Origin: Lachnospiraceae bacterium
GTDB taxonomy: Bacteria > Bacillota > Clostridia > Lachnospirales > Lachnospiraceae
DNA: 64,000 bases
Assembly: GCA_003507655.1 (NCBI GenBank)
Contig: DNUZ01000024.1
Coordinates: 216,012-280,011, forward strand
Reading direction: 5' to 3'
In this document: positions 25,686-33,853 of the stretch, piece by piece
Layout: each line of letters opens with the position of its first letter
How positions within the stretch are numbered: the stretch's first letter is position 1
Position numbers and translations under genes: made by a program
Notes under the pieces: generated by a model
Database searches by the model: none
Seen by the model: only the letters and a program-made list of their open reading frames with translations
Told to the model about the DNA's origin: nothing

Positions 25686-26921
25686 TTATGCTTTAGTCAG
25701 GTGAGAGATATCCATATAGTCAGGCAGACCGTTCTTATACCGGATATCCGGTTCTCCAATGATCAATGGACGTAAGTATTCGTACATCGGAGGGAGAACA
25801 TCGTTACCTGCTTCATTGATCCATTCACGAGGAACGGAACGGATCTCATTTGCAATCTTAGCTACATTTTCGTGTCCGTAAGCAACCTTGTATGGATTAG
25901 AAGAAAGACGTTTTAAGGTAACCATGCAGCCGGTAACCCCTTCCTCTGCTAATTCTACGGCATGATGTCCAAGCTCGAAGGACTCGGTTAAATCTGTTGC
26001 AGAAGAGATATGTGCACCGGAACGCTGAAGAACATTGATCTCAATGGAGCGTACCTTAATGTCAATGTTGGATGTTACAAAATTCTCTAAGGCTTTGCCG
26101 GCGCCGCTTAAGTGGCTGTGACCAAAACCATCGGTGGTCTGGGAGGCAGCACTGATATAATTTCCGTTTTTGTCGCGGATACCCTCAGATACGGCAACGA
26201 TAACCGTGTTCTGTTTTTTCAAAAGCTCTTTTACATCTGCTAAGAACTGAGCAGTATCAAACGGAGCTTCCGGCAGATAGATCAGATGCGGAGCCGTATT
26301 GTATTCATTTCTTGCAAGTGCTGAAGCAGAAGTCAGCCAGCCTGCATCACGTCCCATGATTTCAATAATTGTTACACTTGGTACCGGATAGCTGAAAGTA
26401 TCATGTGCAATCTCTAAGATCGTAGATGCAATGTATTTTGCAGCGGAGCCAAAACCAGGTGTATGGTCTGTCAGACAGAGGTCATTGTCGATCGTCTTAG
26501 GAACACCGATGACTCTGACATCACTTCCGATAGAAGCTGCATATTGTGATAATTTTAACGCAGTGTCCATGGAGTCATTTCCTCCGATATAGAAAAAAGC
26601 ACCGATATTTAAACTTTCAAACATTTCAAAAATCTGTGCATAAGTTTCAGGTGATTCTTCCACGGTAGGAAGTTTGTAACGGCAGGAACCTAAATACATA
26701 GACGGTGTGTGTTTTAACCTGTTCAGCGTCTCTTCGTTGGCGACAATCTCACTCAGATTGATCATATTATTATTTAAAATTCCTAAAATACCGTTGACGG
26801 AACCGTAGATTGTATCAAATATCTGGGAGTCCTTTACCCCTTTGACAACACCTGCTAAGCTGGCGTTGATCGCAACGGTAGGACCGCCGGATTGTGCAAC
26901 GATGCAATTCTTTTTACCCAT
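25686..26921 (-). CDS. 6-phosphofructokinase, probably PPi-dependent type
   Basis: The 411-residue enzyme phosphorylates fructose 6-phosphate. The N-terminal SGGPTVAINASL loop, GGNDS at 113-117 and PKTIDND at 141-147 are diagnostic. In ATP-dependent PFK the second motif position is Gly (GGDGS), whereas an Asp there blocks ATP and marks PPi users. GGNDS keeps that Asp, so pyrophosphate is the likely donor, although Asn in place of the usual Asp (GGDDS) is a variant. MGRDAGWLTSASALA and the substrate loop follow. GAAGGAG lies 8 bases before the ATG. It is monocistronic. Confidence 0.9.
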   Translation of the reverse strand: MGKKNCIVAQSGGPTVAINASLAGVVKGVKDSQIFDTIYGSVNGILGILNNNMINLSEIVANEETLNRLKHTPSMYLGSCRYKLPTVEESPETYAQIFEMFESLNIGAFFYIGGNDSMDTALKLSQYAASIGSDVRVIGVPKTIDNDLCLTDHTPGFGSAAKYIASTILEIAHDTFSYPVPSVTIIEIMGRDAGWLTSASALARNEYNTAPHLIYLPEAPFDTAQFLADVKELLKKQNTVIVAVSEGIRDKNGNYISAASQTTDGFGHSHLSGAGKALENFVTSNIDIKVRSIEINVLQRSGAHISSATDLTESFELGHHAVELAEEGVTGCMVTLKRLSSNPYKVAYGHENVAKIANEIRSVPREWINEAGNDVLPPMYEYLRPLIIGEPDIRYKNGLPDYMDISHLTKA

Positions 26922-27037
26922 AAAAATCTCCTTCTCTAATACTGTATATTTATATATTTATGATAGCGAAAAACAGGGAATATCGCAAGGTTTATTTATA
27001 TTATTTATGCATCCTTTACACAAAATATGAAGAAAGA

Positions 27038-27631
27038 TTAAAGCAGTTGGACATGAAACGCCGTTGTCTGTGGTGGAATACTCGAAGTCTGGAAATTTGC
27101 ATGTGTGATCCGGACCCGTTGTCCCGGCTGCAGTGCCCGGATGCTGATCGGTCTGCCGGAGCGGTCAGTGATCGTGGCATTTGAGAGAAGATATTTTGTC
27201 TGGCTGTTGATATCAAAAGGGTTGCCGGTATAGAGAATCTCATTGACCGGATCGACCATGGCAACCCGTCCGGTTGTAGTGGTAGAGGAAGAAGTCTGAA
27301 AATCCCTTCTGGCAACGATTAAAAAAGCGGTCGACTGTGGCGGGATGCTGCGTGTCATTGCAGAAGAAAAGACAACGTTGACCCACATACCCTTTCGTAT
27401 ATCGGAAAGCCGTATCTGCCGTCCTAAAGAATCTAACAGGACAGTATTCCTTGTAATATTTAATCTCAGATTCTGTATCGAAGTTGTTCGGTTGGCACCT
27501 GCTGTTGCATAAGAAACTAACAGATAACCGTTAGAAGAGCGGTTTGCAGGGACAACCTCCTCAACAAAAGCGTTATCAATACGCATGACATTTCCCTGTT
27601 GTGAAATGGTTCCGCGGGGATCACGATCCAT
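27038..27631 (-). CDS. Internally duplicated protein of unknown function
   Basis: The 197-residue protein contains two related halves (about 50-110 and 120-197). Both follow the pattern T..LL....D..GR.I....L..G..V.......T.SIPPQ.TAF.V, as in TRSIPPQSTAFLIVARR and TSSIPPQTTAFHVQLL. It has no signal peptide, membrane span or cysteines. The short beta-strand pattern resembles small OB-like or DUF5666-like barrels, but I cannot assign a family. GGAG lies 10 bases before the ATG. It stands alone between the PFK gene and a divergent regulator operon. Confidence 0.75.
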   Translation of the reverse strand: MDRDPRGTISQQGNVMRIDNAFVEEVVPANRSSNGYLLVSYATAGANRTTSIQNLRLNITRNTVLLDSLGRQIRLSDIRKGMWVNVVFSSAMTRSIPPQSTAFLIVARRDFQTSSSTTTTGRVAMVDPVNEILYTGNPFDINSQTKYLLSNATITDRSGRPISIRALQPGQRVRITHANFQTSSIPPQTTAFHVQLL

Positions 27632-27787
27632 AATGTGTTCTCCAATAAAAAATAAGATTCTTATTATAAATATGCCGAAGCAGAAAAGATGTGAAATCAG
27701 CAGATGGCGAATAAAGGAAAGGCATACGACCCATACTAAAAAGTGTTTGTAAGGAGAAATAGAAAACAGAGATAAGGAGGGGAAAGG

Positions 27788-27967
27788 ATGAGAGAAGAGA
27801 TGCCGATCGGATTCGGATTTGCGTTAGCGGAAAATGAAAAAGCAATGTCAAGTTTTGCAAAAATGACCGAAGAGGAGAAAAAGCAGGTCATGGAAGCAGC
27901 AAGAAGCGTACAGACCAAGAGTGGGATGCGGAGTCTGGTGGAAGACCTTGGAAAATTAGAAGGATAA
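27788..27967 (+). CDS. 59-residue soluble protein of unknown function
   Basis: A very strong ribosome binding site (AAGGAGGGGAAAGG, about 27774-27787) precedes the ATG at 27788. The 60-codon frame ends TAA at 27965-27967. The product begins MREEMPIGFGFALA, continues with a helical charged stretch (KMTEEEKKQVMEAARSVQ) and ends SLVEDLGKLEG. The MPIGFGFALAENEKAM start looks like a conserved motif of small Lachnospiraceae proteins, but I cannot name a family. A new promoter starts 19 bases after its stop, so it is its own unit. Confidence 0.72.
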   Translation: MREEMPIGFGFALAENEKAMSSFAKMTEEEKKQVMEAARSVQTKSGMRSLVEDLGKLEG

Positions 27968-27985
27968 AAAATAAAAGAACAGGTG

Positions 27986-28014
27986 TTGACAGTCAGCGAT
28001 AATTGCAATATAGT
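27986..28014 (+). promoter_or_regulatory. Promoter of the GntR-ABC operon
   Basis: TTGACA (27986-27991), exact 17-base spacer, TATAGT (28009-28014). The -10 box lies inside the left arm of the operator. Confidence 0.85.
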
Positions 28015-28041
28015 GTACTTAGATGATAAGTACACTATATT
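28007..28041. promoter_or_regulatory. YtrA-type operator, perfect 15-bp inverted repeat
   Basis: AATATAGTGTACTTA (28007-28021), GATGA, then the exact reverse complement at 28027-28041. It covers the -10 box and the transcription start of the operon whose first gene encodes a GntR regulator, so autorepression is likely. Confidence 0.85.
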
Positions 28042-28060
28042 ACATTCCGGAGGTGAAACA

Positions 28061-28438
28061 GTGGAAATCATTATCAGTTCTAACACAAATAAACCGATTT
28101 ATGAACAGATCACCGAGCAGATAAAAGCAATGGTCATGTGTGGAGAATTAAAAAACGGAGACCCGATCCCATCCATGCGGGCATTGGCAAAATCCCTGCA
28201 TGTCAGTGTGATCACCGTGCAAAGGGCATATGAAGATCTGCAAAGAGACGGTTTTATAGAGACCACGGTCGGCAGAGGAAGTTTTATATCGGCAAATAGC
28301 AAAGAATTTTATCAGGAGGAACAGCAAAAAGATATCGAACATCATTTAGAAGAAGCGGTGCAGAAGGCACGCAGATGTGGGATCTCATTAGAAAAGCTGA
28401 TAGAACTTCTGAACATATTTTATGAGGAGGATACATAA
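28061..28438 (+). CDS. GntR family regulator, YtrA subfamily
   Basis: The 125-residue protein has the GntR winged helix (KPIYEQITEQIKAMVMCGELKNGDPIPSMRALAKSL, then TVQRAYEDLQRDGFIETTVGRGSF) and only a short dimerisation tail of about 50 residues, as in YtrA. The frame is open from 27983, but this would start inside the promoter. GGAGGTGA supports the GTG at 28061. The gene is coupled by TAATG to an ABC ATPase, the standard YtrA arrangement, and probably represses its own operon until a cell-envelope signal is present. Confidence 0.92.
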   Translation: MEIIISSNTNKPIYEQITEQIKAMVMCGELKNGDPIPSMRALAKSLHVSVITVQRAYEDLQRDGFIETTVGRGSFISANSKEFYQEEQQKDIEHHLEEAVQKARRCGISLEKLIELLNIFYEEDT

Positions 28439-29295
28439 TGGAAAACGCATTAAGGGTTTCGCATGTCAGTAAAGATTATCCGGGATTTTCTTTAAAGGAT
28501 ATATCCTTTGAACTGCCAAAAGGCAGCGTGATGGGTCTGATAGGGCAGAACGGAGCCGGAAAGACCACAACACTGAAGTCCATTTTAGGACTGGTCTCCA
28601 GTGAAGGGGAGATCGAAATCTTAGGAAGTGTTTCAGGAAAAGAGACACTTGCAAAGAAAGAAGAGATCGGTGTTGTTTTTGATGAGATGAACTTTTACGA
28701 GACACTGACCCCGGAAAAGACGGGAAAGATTTTTAACAAAATATATAAAAACTGGGATATGAAGCAGTATCAGGAATATTTAAAAAAATTCCGGCTCCCG
28801 GAGAAAAAAGAGATCAAGACTTTTTCAAAAGGCATGCAGGTAAAGCTGTCTTTGGCAGTTGCATTGTCACACCATGCAAAACTGTTGATCTTAGATGAAG
28901 CGACCAGCGGTTTAGACCCGGTGATGAGAGATGAGATACTGGACATTTTTTTAGACTTTGTACAGGACGAAGAACATTCTATTCTGGTATCCTCACATAT
29001 CACCAGTGATTTAGAAAAAATCGCAGATTACATTACGTTTATTGACAACGGCAGGGTACTTATGAGCAAACCTAAGGATGAACTGATCTATGAATATGGC
29101 ATTGCGCGGTGCAAAGAAAGCCAGTTCTTGCAGATGGATCAGAGTGAAATACTTACATATCGCAAACAGGAATACCAGTATGAAGTATTAGTAGATCACA
29201 AAGAACAGATCAAAAGAAAATACCCGGACATGGTCGTAGATCATGCAACGTTAGATGAGATTATGCTTCTATATATAAAGGGGGAACGAAAATGA
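28438..29295 (+). CDS. ABC transporter ATP-binding protein
   Basis: This 285-residue ATPase has Walker A GQNGAGKT (about 37-44), Q-loop region VVFDEMNFYETLT, signature FSKGMQVKLSLAVAL (a KGM variant of SGGQ that is common in ABC-2 exporters), Walker B LLILDEATSGLD and H-loop VSSHI. A C-terminal extension (about 210-285) has no recognised domain. It overlaps the regulator by one base and the permease by four, and pairs with the ABC-2 permease that follows. Confidence 0.93.
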   Translation: MENALRVSHVSKDYPGFSLKDISFELPKGSVMGLIGQNGAGKTTTLKSILGLVSSEGEIEILGSVSGKETLAKKEEIGVVFDEMNFYETLTPEKTGKIFNKIYKNWDMKQYQEYLKKFRLPEKKEIKTFSKGMQVKLSLAVALSHHAKLLILDEATSGLDPVMRDEILDIFLDFVQDEEHSILVSSHITSDLEKIADYITFIDNGRVLMSKPKDELIYEYGIARCKESQFLQMDQSEILTYRKQEYQYEVLVDHKEQIKRKYPDMVVDHATLDEIMLLYIKGERK

Positions 29296-29924
29296 GCGGA
29301 TTATTATTAAAAGATTTCTATACCATTGGACATAATGCAAAACAGATGATTTTGATATTGCTGATCTGGGCAGTCTGTTTTTTGCCGGGACGCGATGGAA
29401 GCACTTACATTATTATGTGTGCTTCTTTATGTGGTATGATGACGGCGACGACTTTTACCTTTGATGATAAATGCCACTGGGAAAAATATGCGATGATCCT
29501 GCCAATTTCAAAAAAAGCGTATGTGTTAGAAAAATATGTTTTGCATATGATCTTCTCTCTGTTGGGAGTAGCGGCCGGTACAACAGTTACAGTAGTGGCG
29601 GACTGGTTCCAGGGAATGAGATTTAAAGGTCCGTTATGGCAGGTAGCGCTGTTCGGATTCGGCATTTCCATGGCAGTGGGTTTCCTGTTTCTTCCATTAT
29701 TGTTGAAATATGGTTCAGAAAAGGCAAGGATCATTTTGTTAGGAGCAGTGTTTATTCCGATAATCCTGATTGTTGCATTGGTGTATTTAGCGGAAAAGAC
29801 TGGTGCTATTTCCACAGACGAGATAGCGGTAGTTTTTCAATGGGGTATGCCACCGGTATTTATTGCACTACTCATTATTTCCGTTTTAATCAGTCAGAAA
29901 ATTTTCGAAAAAAAAGAATTTTAA
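29292..29924 (+). CDS. ABC-2 type transporter permease
   Basis: The 210-residue protein has six hydrophobic spans and begins MSGLLLKDFYTIGHNAKQM, typical of the ABC-2 permeases (YtrC/D-like, ABC2_membrane_2) in YtrA operons. The conserved first cytoplasmic segment DDKCHWEKYAMILPISKKAYVLEKY is present. The substrate is unknown; related systems respond to cell-wall antibiotics or export small molecules. It starts at an ATGA overlap with the ATPase and closes the operon. Confidence 0.88.
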   Translation: MSGLLLKDFYTIGHNAKQMILILLIWAVCFLPGRDGSTYIIMCASLCGMMTATTFTFDDKCHWEKYAMILPISKKAYVLEKYVLHMIFSLLGVAAGTTVTVVADWFQGMRFKGPLWQVALFGFGISMAVGFLFLPLLLKYGSEKARIILLGAVFIPIILIVALVYLAEKTGAISTDEIAVVFQWGMPPVFIALLIISVLISQKIFEKKEF

Positions 29925-30028
29925 TGTCGAATGCAAAAATATATTAGCAAAACTGCACAAAAAACATCAGGACACAACAAGGCAAGTGTACAAAATGATA
30001 GCAGTATTGACGAAAAAGAAAAAGGGTA

Positions 30029-30058
30029 TTGATATATCTGTTAAAAGAGGCGTAAAAT
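30029..30058 (+). promoter_or_regulatory. Possible promoter of the lipase-like gene
   Basis: TTGATA (30029-30034), 18-base spacer, TAAAAT (30053-30058), 63 bases before the GTG start. Confidence 0.4.
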
Positions 30059-30120
30059 AGTCCTAGGGTTACAGTTACGAAGGGTGATTTGTACAGATTG
30101 TCAATGATGGAGGAATCAAA

Positions 30121-31017
30121 GTGAAATTTGGAAAAATCAAAAAAACAATCTGTATCTTATTAGCAGGAACAATGGTATTGGGAACATCCCTGACTGCATT
30201 TGCCAGTGAGCAGACACCGGCAGATGGCACAGAAACCTATACAAACGTATCAGAGATGGCAAAGTTTACATTTAAAGGGTATAATAATGGAACACTGCCA
30301 ACTCCAACCACAACACTCGGACTTTTAGAGTACACTCTTAAGACTTTCGTTATGGGAGACGAGTACAACGGACCAATCGGAATCGTAAAGGCTGTTTTAA
30401 ACCAGAATGGAAAAGAGAAAAATGTCTATATCGTGGCATTATCCGGAACGGAATTAATCTGGAGTGATTACACCGGATTGCAGTCAACCGGTGCAGTAAC
30501 AGATTTATTATGTGGATTTAATTTAGATAACCCATATATCAAAGCTGTTGTAAAAGCAATGAAACAGAATATTCCGGCAGGTTCTGATGTAGTGTTCTAC
30601 GGACACAGTCTTGGAGGAATGATCGCACAGGAAGCAGCAGCGGACAAGACGATCAAGAGAATGTACAATGTAACAAATACAGTTACATTCGGTTCTCCGT
30701 TGATCAAACTGTTAAGCAGACGTGAAGGCTTAGTAAGAAGAATGTGCGATACAGCTGATATTGTTCCTGTATTAAGCGTATATTCACTGACACCTCTTGC
30801 AGTAATTCAGTATTGGGGAAGCGAACGTTTCTCAGAGGATGGTGGATATAACAGCAAATGGCTTGCAGCACACAACGAAAGTTATCTGCGCCAGGACGTT
30901 TGGGGAGGCTATGATGTTCTGGGTATCAAAGGTGGTAACGCAACAATGACCTTTGATATGGGAGCAGCAGCTTATTATGAAGCACCTGGAATCAGCTGGC
31001 TGCATTTAAAAAAATAA
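30121..31017 (+). CDS. Secreted alpha/beta-hydrolase, lipase class 3-like
   Basis: The 298-residue protein has a Sec signal peptide (about 1-29, KKTICILLAGTMVLGTSLTAFA) and a lipase-like core. The nucleophile elbow GHSLGG is at 161-166 with Ser163 catalytic. Asp in DTADIVPVLS and a C-terminal His in AAHNESYLRQD are candidates for the remaining triad. The block YIVALSGTELIWSDYTGLQS before the elbow is as expected for class 3 lipases. Substrate is not predicted. GGAGG lies before the GTG start. It is monocistronic, with a terminator downstream. Confidence 0.82.
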   Translation: MKFGKIKKTICILLAGTMVLGTSLTAFASEQTPADGTETYTNVSEMAKFTFKGYNNGTLPTPTTTLGLLEYTLKTFVMGDEYNGPIGIVKAVLNQNGKEKNVYIVALSGTELIWSDYTGLQSTGAVTDLLCGFNLDNPYIKAVVKAMKQNIPAGSDVVFYGHSLGGMIAQEAAADKTIKRMYNVTNTVTFGSPLIKLLSRREGLVRRMCDTADIVPVLSVYSLTPLAVIQYWGSERFSEDGGYNSKWLAAHNESYLRQDVWGGYDVLGIKGGNATMTFDMGAAAYYEAPGISWLHLKK

Positions 31018-31088
31018 GCATAGCTCATAATATATGTAGAAGAAGGTAAAAAACGTCTGTACAGACACCTTGTAATCTGGACACTATG

Positions 31089-31134
31089 GATGCCGATGTA
31101 AAGTAAGGGGTTGCTTTGCATCGGTATCTTTTTG
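31089..31134 (+). terminator. Rho-independent terminator after the lipase-like gene
   Basis: GATGCCGATGTAAAG/CTTTGCATCGGTATC-type stem with a 10-base loop and a T5 run. Confidence 0.85.
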
Positions 31135-31154
31135 CTATATAGGATTGGGAGATT

Positions 31155-31375
31155 GCACAAAGCCGGGTCTGTTTTGTTCCGTTGTACGAAAATAAGAAAA
31201 TCTAAGTCTGCCTGAGCTAGGTTGCGATGGAGTGACGTGTACGTCTTAGACACCCCGTCCATGGGGTGCTAAGACTTTTGCTGCCGTCCATGGCAGCAAA
31301 ACACTAGACATGAACAGCCAGACTAAGATTTACTAATTTTCTTTCAAAGTCACAAAAGCAGCTCCGGCTTTGTGC
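31155..31375. repeat. Structured intergenic repeat, family 2, copy 1 (complete)
   Basis: A 221-base element closed by GCACAAAGCCGG (31155-31166) and CCGGCTTTGTGC (31364-31375). A second long stem pairs AAATCTAAGTCTG (near 31198) with CAGACTAAGATTT (near 31320). Two hairpins inside, GTCTTAG-CACCCC/GGGGTG-CTAAGAC and TTGCTGCC/GGCAGCAA, share the loop GTCCAT. A second copy begins at 63818; the 183 comparable bases align without gaps and differ at about 11 positions by eye. No ORF of note crosses it. Confidence 0.8.
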
Positions 31376-31408
31376 AAGTTGCCAGCTACTAAGTTATAAA
31401 GCAATGCT

Positions 31409-31436
31409 TTGTTTTTTATAAGAATTATTTTATAAT
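31409..31436 (+). promoter_or_regulatory. Promoter of the PRTase-StiP pair
   Basis: TTGTTT (31409-31414), 16-base spacer, TATAAT (31431-31436). The ATG at 31439 falls inside the promoter and so cannot be the start. Confidence 0.6.
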
Positions 31437-31468
31437 AGATGGCAGAGATCATAACGAGGAGAGAAAGC

Positions 31469-32656
31469 ATGTATACAGAAGCAGAACTGGTCAGGATCGC
31501 AAAGAGAGAAAATAATACCAGACGAAAATATTTAGTGGTGAACCGGTTACAGGGAAAGCATATACCGGTCAGTCCAAAAGAGGCATTACAGATGTTTCGC
31601 TCATTAGCAGAACTTATAAAAGAGGCATATCCATCAGAGAGGCTTCTGATGGTCGGATTTGCAGAAACGGCAACAGCGATCGGAGCAGCAGTGGCGATCG
31701 AGTGTCAGGCAGCTTATATGCAGACTACGCGGGAAGTCATTGATGGCGTGGACTATCTCTATTTTTCGGAATCCCACAGCCATGCCACTGAGCAGAAATT
31801 AGTAAAGACGGATTTAGATAAGATCATAGGTAAGACAGACCGGATCGTTTTTATAGAGGATGAGGTAACAACCGGAAATACGATCTTAAATATCGTCCGT
31901 CTGATCCAAAAGACCTACGCACAGCCGGTTTCGTTTGCGGTGGCATCCATTTTAAATGGAATGAATGAGGAAGCATTAGAGAATTATAAAAACCTAAAAA
32001 TCCCGGTACATTATCTGGTAAAGACAGCACATGACACCTATACGGAGATTGCAGAGCAGTATCAGGCAGACGGCACCTGTCATATCTGTACAAAACCTCA
32101 GGAAAAGGAAGTAGAACAGCAGAAAGAAGTACAACAGCAGATAGAGATGCAACAGACGAAAGAAGCACAGCAACCGATAGAAGTGCAGGAGATTTCGGGC
32201 TGGATAAATGCAAGAAGACTCCATACGGCAGATACCTACAAACAGGCGTGCGAGCAGCTCTGGCAGGAAATACAGCAAAAATACGGTTACACAAAATACA
32301 CAAAAGAGACAGAAACAGGCAGACGGATACTGGTCCTTGGCACGGAAGAATTCATGTATCCGGCATTATATGTCGGGGCAAAATTAGAAGAAGCAGGCTA
32401 TACAGTGCGGATGCATGCCACAACCAGAAGTCCGATCGCAGTCAGTAAAGAAGAAAAATATCCGCTTCATACACGTTATGAATTAGCAAGTCTCTATGAC
32501 AAAAACAGGACAACTTTTGTCTATGATCTGGCAGAGTATGAAGAAGTACTGGTGCTGACGGATGCACAAAAACAGGAAACCGAAGGCTGGGAGTCTTTGC
32601 AAAGAGCATTGACCCTGAACCATAACCGTCAGATCAGAGGAATAAGGTGGTGTTAA
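31469..32656 (+). CDS. Ter-associated phosphoribosyltransferase with TRSP domain
   Basis: The 395-residue protein joins an N-terminal PRTase domain, whose PRPP loop is FIEDEVTTGNT (about 130-140), to a C-terminal TRSP domain marked by HATTRSPIAVS. Between them is a CHIC motif and a linker of Gln/Glu repeats (about 205-240). In Ter stress loci this pair belongs to a biosynthetic module thought to make a nucleoside-like metabolite; that role is known from comparative genomics only. GAGGAGAG fixes the ATG at 31469. The StiP gene follows after one base. Confidence 0.85.
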   Translation: MYTEAELVRIAKRENNTRRKYLVVNRLQGKHIPVSPKEALQMFRSLAELIKEAYPSERLLMVGFAETATAIGAAVAIECQAAYMQTTREVIDGVDYLYFSESHSHATEQKLVKTDLDKIIGKTDRIVFIEDEVTTGNTILNIVRLIQKTYAQPVSFAVASILNGMNEEALENYKNLKIPVHYLVKTAHDTYTEIAEQYQADGTCHICTKPQEKEVEQQKEVQQQIEMQQTKEAQQPIEVQEISGWINARRLHTADTYKQACEQLWQEIQQKYGYTKYTKETETGRRILVLGTEEFMYPALYVGAKLEEAGYTVRMHATTRSPIAVSKEEKYPLHTRYELASLYDKNRTTFVYDLAEYEEVLVLTDAQKQETEGWESLQRALTLNHNRQIRGIRWC

Positions 32657-32657
32657 A

Positions 32658-33707
32658 ATGAGAAGTTCTTATTCAAAAGAAGATGTGATCTTGCTGTTAA
32701 AAGATATCACCGGACTGGTACAGCCGCAGCCAACCGAAGAGCGGGAACGGCTGATACAGGCAGGCCGTCACTATTGCGAAATGCTCCCGATCGAATATGT
32801 CCCAAGTGAAAAATATATGGAAGCCTATCGGATGGCATTAAAGGATTATGCGAAGCCGACCGCAGAAGCGGTAGGCAGGCTTGCAGATAAGATCATAAAA
32901 AAACGCGGCAGGGAAGTGGTGTTAGTATCCCTTGCAAGAGCCGGGATACCGATTGGCATTTTAGTCAGACATTATATCAAAAAGAAATACGGATATGACG
33001 TTCACCATTATTCCATTTCCATCATCAGAGGACGTGGGATTGATGAAAATGCGATGAAATATCTGCTGTCTCATCATCTGGCAGAGCAGATATTATTTGT
33101 GGACGGCTGGATCGGAAAGGGTGCGATCTTAGGGGAATTACAAAAAGATGTGGCACCTTATTCCGGCGTATCATCGGAGCTTGCAGTAGTTGCAGATCCG
33201 GCAAATATCACAGAATTATGTGGCACCCACCACGATCTGCTGATCCCAAGTTCCTGTCTGAACTGTACGGTATCGGGACTCATCAGCAGAACCTTTTTGC
33301 GGGACGATATCATAGGAAAAGAGGATTTTCACGGGGCTGTCTATTATGGGGAATTAGAAAAAGCCGATCTGTCACATGAATTTTTAAAAGCGATTGAAAA
33401 AGAATTTGTCTTAGAAGTGCCAAAAGATGACTGGCAGCCACAGGGACATGGAATTGACGAGGTAAGAAAAATCGCAGGAGAGTATGGGATAGATAATATC
33501 AATCTGATCAAACCGGGGATCGGTGAAACGACCAGAGTCCTGCTTCGCAGAGTACCGTGGAAAATCTTAGTCAATGAAAAATATAAAGAAGATGCATCCT
33601 TAGAACACATTTTGCGGTTAGCAGAAGAAAAAGAAGTGCCGGTGGAGTGGTATCCGTTAGAGCACTACAAAGCCTGTGGACTGATAAAGAAAGTGGCAGA
33701 TGCATAA
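32658..33707 (+). CDS. StiP family protein with PELOTA-like RNA-binding domain
   Basis: The 349-residue protein carries the StiP domain (about 10-250; conserved LARAGIPIGILVRHYIKKK, SIIRGRGIDENAM, FVDGWIGKGAI and CLNCTVSGLISRTF) and a C-terminal PELOTA-like domain (about 265-345, INLIKPGIGETTRVLLRR). StiP proteins are annotated as cysteine-protease-like, but their fold also resembles PRTases, and the activity is not established. It is the second gene of the left arm of the Ter locus. GGTGGTG-rich sequence precedes the ATG. No terminator is evident after it. Confidence 0.85.
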   Translation: MRSSYSKEDVILLLKDITGLVQPQPTEERERLIQAGRHYCEMLPIEYVPSEKYMEAYRMALKDYAKPTAEAVGRLADKIIKKRGREVVLVSLARAGIPIGILVRHYIKKKYGYDVHHYSISIIRGRGIDENAMKYLLSHHLAEQILFVDGWIGKGAILGELQKDVAPYSGVSSELAVVADPANITELCGTHHDLLIPSSCLNCTVSGLISRTFLRDDIIGKEDFHGAVYYGELEKADLSHEFLKAIEKEFVLEVPKDDWQPQGHGIDEVRKIAGEYGIDNINLIKPGIGETTRVLLRRVPWKILVNEKYKEDASLEHILRLAEEKEVPVEWYPLEHYKACGLIKKVADA

Positions 33708-33775
33708 AAAAGACGCCAAAAACCGTTGATTTTTTCCAAAAACTTCCATTTATTATGGCAAGATTTTTTCAGAAT

Positions 33776-33784
33776 TGATATAAT
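33776..33784 (+). promoter_or_regulatory. Extended -10 promoter of the first surface-protein gene
   Basis: TGATATAAT: a TG dinucleotide one base before TATAAT (33779-33784). No good -35 box is seen. Confidence 0.5.
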
Positions 33785-33853
33785 GGCGTTGGATAGAAGC
33801 CTATCCATATTTCGCCATCATATGAATAAGAATGAAAAGAAGGGAGAAGATCA

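Noticed and set aside
30062..30110. Riboswitch upstream of the lipase-like gene
   Set aside because: The leader is short and has no stable multi-helix fold or known riboswitch motif.
31439..31468. Earlier ATG start for the PRTase-TRSP gene
   Set aside because: It lies 2 bases after the -10 box and has no ribosome binding site, whereas the ATG at 31469 has GAGGAGAG.
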